The notes beneath the pieces are model-generated. The model was not told the origin of the DNA. It saw only the letters and a program-made list of their open reading frames with translations, and did no database searches. DNA of 7,511 nt from Mariprofundaceae bacterium (GTDB lineage: Bacteria; Pseudomonadota; Zetaproteobacteria; Mariprofundales; Mariprofundaceae): NCBI GenBank assembly GCA_030950835.1, contig JAUZQU010000039.1:1-7511 (forward strand). The letters run 5' to 3'. The translations under genes and the position numbers were made by a program. Shown one piece after another: positions 5,245-7,511 of the stretch; position 1 is the first letter of the stretch; every line of letters starts with the position of its first letter.

Positions 5245-7509
5245 ATGTTGATGAAAGCCAAATCAGGTATACAAGAAAATACAGCCGTTTCTGAATCAAG
5301 AATTGAGAAAGCATTATCGCGTTTCTTGTTGTTTACCATGGCTATTTTGCTTATTTATATCCCTTTGAACATGCTCAATGGTGCACCTCTATTGGCCCTG
5401 ATTCAGAGCTTTGTTTTGCTGGTATTGCCTATATTGTATATAGGTTTAAAACGAGGGTTTTCTCCCGAGCTGGTTAAACACGGCATTGGTTTTTGCGCGT
5501 TGATTATCTTTGTCTCGCTTTTATTTAACCCTTCGATTGAGGATACAGGCATTTATTGGATATTTGGTTATCCGCTGGTGATGTTTTTCTTTTTAGGCTT
5601 GCGTACAGGGCTTCAATGGACGGTGTTGTACTTTTGCAGCATTTTATTGGGCATGACCTTGGCATATTTGGGCTATTTGCACCTCTATTTTTCGTATGCA
5701 CAAGTGTCTGTGGCGCTGCTAGAGTTATTCTTTTTTAGTGTCATTGGTTACTTTTTCGTGTCTGACAATGAGCAAGCTGAGCAGAAGCTTCAGCGTCACC
5801 TCCATTATTTACAAAGCATTGAGCGCGTGGAAACGGTGATGCATGCTGACTTGGATGTTGATGAGAGTATGCGTGAAGTGTTAAAAGTTATCTTGGAAGA
5901 CTTTCAAGCCAGTCGTGTTTGGTTGTTGTATCCCTGCAATCCCGATAGTGATTTTTGGTCAGCGCCGTATGAACAAACGGTGCCTGAATATCCAGGCGCA
6001 CTTGAAGCAAAAAAAGAATATCCCATCAATGATGATGTGCGACAAATTTTCAGCACAGCCTTACAAAATAAGCAACCAGTATGTTACCCTAGCCGTGCTG
6101 ATATACCTGACAAAGCAGGTGTTTTGGCTGCATTTTCGATTCAATCACAAATGGTGATTGCCTTACATCCAGATACGCAACATGCTTGGTTGTTGGGTAT
6201 GCATCAATGTGATGCCGAGCGACAATACAGCCATGATGAACAGCGTTTATTTCACGATATTGCAAAGCGGCTTGAAGATGCCTTGAATCAGAAGTTATTG
6301 TATAGAGATTTAAACAAAGCCAGCCAAAAAGCGAATGCGGCAAACCATGCTAAAACGGAGTTTTTATCCGTAATGAGCCATGAGTTGCGTACTCCATTGC
6401 ATGGTATTATTGGTTTGCAAAATTTGATTGCCAGCGATCAGGAAAACTTAAATGCAGAGCAGCAAGAGCATTTGATGTTGGCACAACATGCTGCGCAATC
6501 ATTACAAGAGTTGGTCAATGATATTCTAAGTTTATCTAAGGTGGAGTCGGGGGCTGTGGAGTTGGCAGAACAGCCTTTTGCGCTGCAAGGCTGCCTGTTG
6601 AAAACAGTTGCTCCCTTTATCATTGCTTGCAGGGAGAAGGGCTTGGCACTCAACATCTGTTTGCAGGATGTGCCAGCGATGATTGTAGGTGATGAAGTCC
6701 GTTTGCGGCAAATTCTGATTAATTTGATTGGTAATGCAGTGAAGTTTACGCATCAAGGTCGTATTGATGTAGTGGTCAAACAACAAGATAACAAATTGGT
6801 GTTTCAGGTTGAGGATACAGGCATTGGCATTGAAGAATCGTTGTTACCACGTATCTTTGAGCCATTTTTGCAAGCAATAGACTTGATGGATGGGCAACAT
6901 CAGGGCACAGGCTTAGGCACCACCATTGCCAAACGTTTTGTAGACTTGATGGGTGGACATATTCAAGCAAGCAGCGTGTTGGGTGAGGGTAGTTGTTTTG
7001 AATTTTATATCCTTTATGGCATACATGATGAACAAAGGTTGAGCTGGCAACAAGATGTAGCGAAAACAGGTGTGAAGCTGCAAACACTTGAAACAAAAGC
7101 AGCTTGTGATGAAATGGTGGGTAGTCAGTGGCGTGTACTGTTGGCAGAAGATGACCCGATTGCTCAAATCATTGCTGTAAAACGCTTTCAGCGGGCAGGT
7201 ATTCGCTTGGATGTCGCTGGAGATGGGCTTCAAGCTTGGCAAATGCTGCAAGAAAAGAAATATGATGTGCTGTTGACGGATATTCGTATGCCCAAGATGG
7301 ATGGTTTGGCATTGACCAAGCTGGTTCGTCAACATGCAGCAACCAAAGATATACTGATTATTGGTTTAAGCGCACATGCCATGGATGAAGTTGCCCAAGC
7401 TTGTGATGAGGCAGGTATGCATGCATTTATGGTGAAACCCATCGATCCCGATAGCGTATTACGCCAAGTGCAAGACTTGATGCTGCTTGATTCCAGTTGT
7501 ACGGATTAA
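5245..7509 (+). CDS. Membrane-bound hybrid sensor histidine kinase (6 TM - GAF - HisKA - HATPase - REC)
   Basis: This is a two-component sensor of 754 residues, counted from ATG 5245. About six membrane helices lie at roughly 27-45, 48-67, 79-94, 102-120, 124-147 and 152-172, with no large periplasmic domain. A GAF-like domain follows (about 195-345), then a short helix leading to the dimerisation domain with His379 in SVMSHELRTPLHGIIG. The ATPase domain has the N box LRQILINLIGNAVKFT (487-502), G1 with D524, G526 and G528, and G2 GTGLGTTIAKRF (554-565). The C-terminal receiver domain has E635/D636, phospho-acceptor Asp679 in LLTDIRMPKMDG, Ser709 and Lys731. All catalytic residues are present. 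There is no HPt domain, so a separate phosphotransfer protein or response regulator is expected elsewhere. The core resembles RpfC/BarA-type hybrids; the signal is unknown. A TTG at 5227 extends the frame by six codons but overlaps the -10 element, so I reject it. No Shine-Dalgarno precedes ATG 5245 or ATG 5251. Confidence 0.93.
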   Translation: MLMKAKSGIQENTAVSESRIEKALSRFLLFTMAILLIYIPLNMLNGAPLLALIQSFVLLVLPILYIGLKRGFSPELVKHGIGFCALIIFVSLLFNPSIEDTGIYWIFGYPLVMFFFLGLRTGLQWTVLYFCSILLGMTLAYLGYLHLYFSYAQVSVALLELFFFSVIGYFFVSDNEQAEQKLQRHLHYLQSIERVETVMHADLDVDESMREVLKVILEDFQASRVWLLYPCNPDSDFWSAPYEQTVPEYPGALEAKKEYPINDDVRQIFSTALQNKQPVCYPSRADIPDKAGVLAAFSIQSQMVIALHPDTQHAWLLGMHQCDAERQYSHDEQRLFHDIAKRLEDALNQKLLYRDLNKASQKANAANHAKTEFLSVMSHELRTPLHGIIGLQNLIASDQENLNAEQQEHLMLAQHAAQSLQELVNDILSLSKVESGAVELAEQPFALQGCLLKTVAPFIIACREKGLALNICLQDVPAMIVGDEVRLRQILINLIGNAVKFTHQGRIDVVVKQQDNKLVFQVEDTGIGIEESLLPRIFEPFLQAIDLMDGQHQGTGLGTTIAKRFVDLMGGHIQASSVLGEGSCFEFYILYGIHDEQRLSWQQDVAKTGVKLQTLETKAACDEMVGSQWRVLLAEDDPIAQIIAVKRFQRAGIRLDVAGDGLQAWQMLQEKKYDVLLTDIRMPKMDGLALTKLVRQHAATKDILIIGLSAHAMDEVAQACDEAGMHAFMVKPIDPDSVLRQVQDLMLLDSSCTD

Positions 7510-7511
7510 AG

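Noticed and set aside
6913..7335. 140-codon minus-strand ORF inside the histidine kinase
   Set aside because: It is antisense to conserved ATPase and receiver motifs and has no recognisable domain or ribosome site.
1955..7402. AAGCTT seems frequent (about seven copies, for example near 1958, 2912, 4447, 4969, 5787, 7230 and 7397)
   Set aside because: All copies lie in coding sequence and fit common codon pairs such as CAA-GCT-TGG and AAG-CTT; no regular spacing or wider consensus is seen.

Overview
The window reads as ordinary chromosomal DNA of a Gram-negative bacterium of the Pseudomonadota, moderately AT-rich by eye. It holds the 3' end of one gene and four complete genes, all on the + strand. 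The secA-argJ adjacency and a SecA with a full C-terminal zinc tail recall Betaproteobacteria and Zetaproteobacteria. A zetaproteobacterial origin is possible but cannot be settled from sequence alone. I see no phage, transposon, tRNA, rRNA or CRISPR.

Layout: positions 1-254 are the C-terminus of a glycogen branching enzyme (GlgB). Positions 255-782 are a 528-base gap with no convincing conventional gene but with clear structure: a long hairpin with a purine-rich loop (289-337), a terminator-like hairpin (595-634), and a sigma70-type promoter (633-661). A roughly 115-base secA leader follows, with a long-range stem (695-761) and a 21-codon upstream ORF (724-789) that overlaps the secA start. 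Next come secA (783-3422), argJ (3426-4649) and an ssb-family gene (4683-5144). They are separated by only 3 and 33 bases, so they probably form one operon. Positions 5145-5244 carry a probable terminator interleaved with a promoter that has a perfect TATAAT. The last gene (5245-7509) is a membrane-bound hybrid sensor histidine kinase, and its promoter geometry implies a leaderless mRNA.

The genes do not form one pathway. SecA drives protein export, ArgJ carries out acetyl transfer in arginine synthesis, SSB protects single-stranded DNA, and the kinase senses an unknown signal. I do not see a new multi-gene system. The points most worth following are regulatory: the secA leader, the 289-337 hairpin, the leaderless kinase start, and the atypical SSB with a glutamine-rich linker.
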